Shown: piece by piece, positions 36,513 through 38,181 of the stretch
How positions within the stretch are numbered: the first letter of the stretch is position 1
Layout: each line of letters starts with the position of its first letter
Translations under genes and position numbers: made by a program
From: 'Osedax' symbiont bacterium Rs2_46_30_T18
GTDB taxonomy: Bacteria > Pseudomonadota > Gammaproteobacteria > Pseudomonadales > Balneatricaceae
Assembly: GCA_002163025.1 (NCBI GenBank)
Contig: MABF01000081.1
Coordinates: 1 to 38,181 of the forward strand
Direction: 5' to 3'
Length of the DNA: 38,181 bases
The notes under the pieces: model-generated
What the model saw: the letters and a program-made list of their open reading frames with translations, nothing else
What the model was told of the DNA's origin: nothing
The model's database searches: none

Positions 36513-37218
36513 TCCACAGAGCCAATAAAATCATCAAACAGTGGGCTCTGAGGATTAACGCATAAATACTAAATCCCGCCACTTTATATTGAGCGATACA
36601 CTCATTCGGTATGCTATGGATGCTAAACCTGTTTCAGTGCTGGATGGCTCTGAACGTTTTATCTATGCATATTGACACAATAATCAACAATAAATACTAC
36701 CGGTAGCTCATCGTCAGCGGCGTTCGCAGCAGATGATTTGTGCCTAAAAACTACCCCTACAGTATTCTCTATAGCAATATTGATGCAGATAATCTGCAAG
36801 ATTCCTTTGTATCAGGATTAGTGCAGTGACGTAAGTTTTCAATTGAGAGCGATCTCCTTATCTCGGTTGTTGCTTCAACAAATTGGCTGAAATGTTAGCC
36901 AATGATTGGACAGGCTCTGTAACTCTGGTTTGATACTTCTATATTAGCAAACTAACTTATTTAGGTAACTTAGTTGATAAATACACCAATAAAAGCGCTG
37001 ACTAATGGTCAGAAAATTAGTTGTGAACTACATCAGTTGTCGTAAAAAAAGTGTCTGGAAGCGGCATCAGAAAATAGATAAATATCCTATTGGGCTCTAA
37101 ACCTTGCTCTGTTAATTTTACTGCCATAAATTGAAGAAATAATTTGCCTGCAAAAGCAGCTAACTGCCCACGCTGTTGTTAAAGATCAATTAAGTTGGTT
37201 TACAGCAAGGAGAATTCA
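36513..37218. other. Non-coding stretch between the GNAT gene and a secreted-protein gene
   Basis: I see no gene on either strand in these 706 bases. A weak 7-bp hairpin (CAGAGCC 36517-36523 with GGCTCTG 36544-36550) follows the GNAT gene without a T-run. Near the far end, 37111-37130 repeats a piece of rraA at 19 of 20 bases. Confidence 0.5.
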
Positions 37219-37773
37219 ATGAAATGTAAAAAAGTAATCTTAGCGGCCGTTGTATTATGTTGCGCTACATCGGTTTATAGCGTCGCACAAGAGAGTAATC
37301 AGGAAAAAATTGCCCGGGCTATGACTGCTGCACCGATGGATATATCAGCAAATGCCACTATTATGGATGTTGACGGTACTGTCTTGCGCCAGGGGTCTAA
37401 CGGCTGGACTTGCCTGCCGGGGATTGGCCTTATCCCCGGTGATAAACACCCCATGTGCAATGATGCGGTGTGGATGAAATGGATGAAAGCCGCTGGCAAT
37501 GGCACTAAATTTTCAACGGATGTTATAGGGATTTCTTATATGCTCGCTGGTGATGCTCTGGTGAATAATGAAAACCCTGCAGCCACTGATCCAAATGATG
37601 GTGGATCCTGGGTTCAGGAGGGGCCGCATATGATGATGTTGGTTCCCAATACACAGATGTTAACGGGTCTATCCAGGGATCCATATGCTGGAGGAGCTTA
37701 TGTGATGTGGGATAAAACGCCGCTAGTACATATTATGCTGCCGGTAGAGAGCAAACAAAAGCCGAGTAAATAG
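37219..37773 (+). CDS. Uncharacterised secreted protein
   Basis: A 184-residue protein with a strong ribosome site AAGGAGA (37207-37213) 5 bases before ATG 37219; the frame is open from TTG 37195, but that start is unlikely. Residues 1-25 or so form a Sec signal peptide (KKVILAAVVLCCATSVYSVA). The mature protein has two cysteines in GWTCLPG and HPMCND, which could form a disulphide, an aromatic WMKWMKA segment, and a methionine-rich EGPHMMMLVP region. I recall similar unnamed proteins in Proteobacteria but know no function. It is a single gene, 136 bases before a methyltransferase gene on the same strand. Confidence 0.75.
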   Translation: MKCKKVILAAVVLCCATSVYSVAQESNQEKIARAMTAAPMDISANATIMDVDGTVLRQGSNGWTCLPGIGLIPGDKHPMCNDAVWMKWMKAAGNGTKFSTDVIGISYMLAGDALVNNENPAATDPNDGGSWVQEGPHMMMLVPNTQMLTGLSRDPYAGGAYVMWDKTPLVHIMLPVESKQKPSK

Positions 37774-37909
37774 TTGTGCCCAAGACACATCGTTGCTGAT
37801 GTGAGCAAACCCGATTAGAGTTTGCTAAAAGCTCACAGCAAATTTTACACCTATTAATAGAGCTTTCGCTGGTCGATTCAGATTAACCTGTTAACAATGG
37901 GGAGTAATA

Positions 37910-38181
37910 ATGACAACGTCGCACTCAGCATTTGTCGGGGAGATACCGTTTTATTACGATAAATATTTGGGACCGATTATTTTTAATCAATACGCCCGCG
38001 ACTTGAGTAGCAGAGTACAGGTGCCTGATACCGGGGTTATTCTGGAAACAGCCGCCGGTACCGGCATAGCGACCAGAGCGCTTCGAGATATATTAACAAC
38101 CGGCGTGCACATAGTGGCAACAGATTTGAACCCGGATATGCTGGAACAGGCCAGGGGCAAGTTTGCCGGTAAGCAGAATAT
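37910..38181 (+). CDS. Class I SAM-dependent methyltransferase, partial
   Basis: The first 90 codons of a gene that runs off the window. The reading starts MTTSHSAFVGEIPFYYDKYL and includes the S-adenosylmethionine motif I as ILETAAGTGIATRAL, followed by VATDLNPDMLEQARGKF (motif II acidic residue and the methyltransferase 11/25-type continuation). A GGGGAG site at 37899-37904 supports the ATG. The substrate cannot be predicted from the visible part. Confidence 0.82.
   Translation, partial: MTTSHSAFVGEIPFYYDKYLGPIIFNQYARDLSSRVQVPDTGVILETAAGTGIATRALRDILTTGVHIVATDLNPDMLEQARGKFAGKQN

Noticed and set aside
36517-36550. Terminator after the second acetyltransferase
   Set aside because: Only 7 paired bases, a 20-base loop and no T-run.

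Overview
The window looks like a chromosomal segment of a gammaproteobacterium, probably a marine, Pseudomonas/Cellvibrionales-like lineage. The grounds are a 531-residue isocitrate lyase of the Pseudomonas type, RNase E with a long charged tail, CysB, RraA, RoxA/YcfD, TrmJ, RluC and an RND efflux operon. The taxon is an inference. I see no phage, transposase, CRISPR array, rRNA or tRNA gene.

Layout. 1-8163: an alpha-glucoside uptake and hydrolysis cluster: a LacI-family regulator, a decayed second copy of its 3' end, and a divergent operon in the order binding protein, two permeases, GH13 alpha-glucosidase, ATPase. This is the aglEFGAK order known from Sinorhizobium. Two identical palindromes in the divergent region are the likely operators. 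8215-15674: pabB, and upstream of it a three-gene RND efflux operon (outer-membrane lipoprotein, adaptor, pump), all on the minus strand. 15905-18349: cinA, a fumarylacetoacetate-hydrolase-family gene and a tiny membrane protein, closed by a symmetric terminator. 18530-21908: isocitrate lyase, with palindromes of the RpiR-regulator type in its long upstream region, then an acetyltransferase and a LysE/RhtB exporter with a clear terminator. 22171-25373: a LexA-box-controlled gene for a DnaQ-like protein that has lost its catalytic residues, then DUF523, the JmjC ribosomal oxygenase roxA and trmJ. 25643-31868: rne, whose tail carries twelve 30-bp repeats, a 946-bp divergent gap, rluC and a KfrA-like coiled-coil gene. 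32044-38181: cysB, an orphan periplasmic binding protein, L-threonine aldolase, rraA, a second acetyltransferase, an unrecognised secreted protein and the start of a methyltransferase gene that runs off the window.

How the parts relate. The agl proteins form one pathway: periplasmic capture, ATP-driven import, and cytoplasmic hydrolysis to glucose, released when the LacI-type repressor is relieved. The RND genes form one tripartite pump. Isocitrate lyase is the only recognisable glyoxylate-shunt enzyme here. RNase E and RraA lie about 7 kb apart and may interact if RraA keeps its E. coli role. The rest are mostly single housekeeping genes.

The strongest novelty candidate is 22171-22909: a LexA-type box, a weaker second box and a -10 element in front of an intact gene for an exonuclease-fold protein in which all five DEDDh active-site positions appear substituted. 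This suggests a DNA-damage-induced pseudoenzyme.
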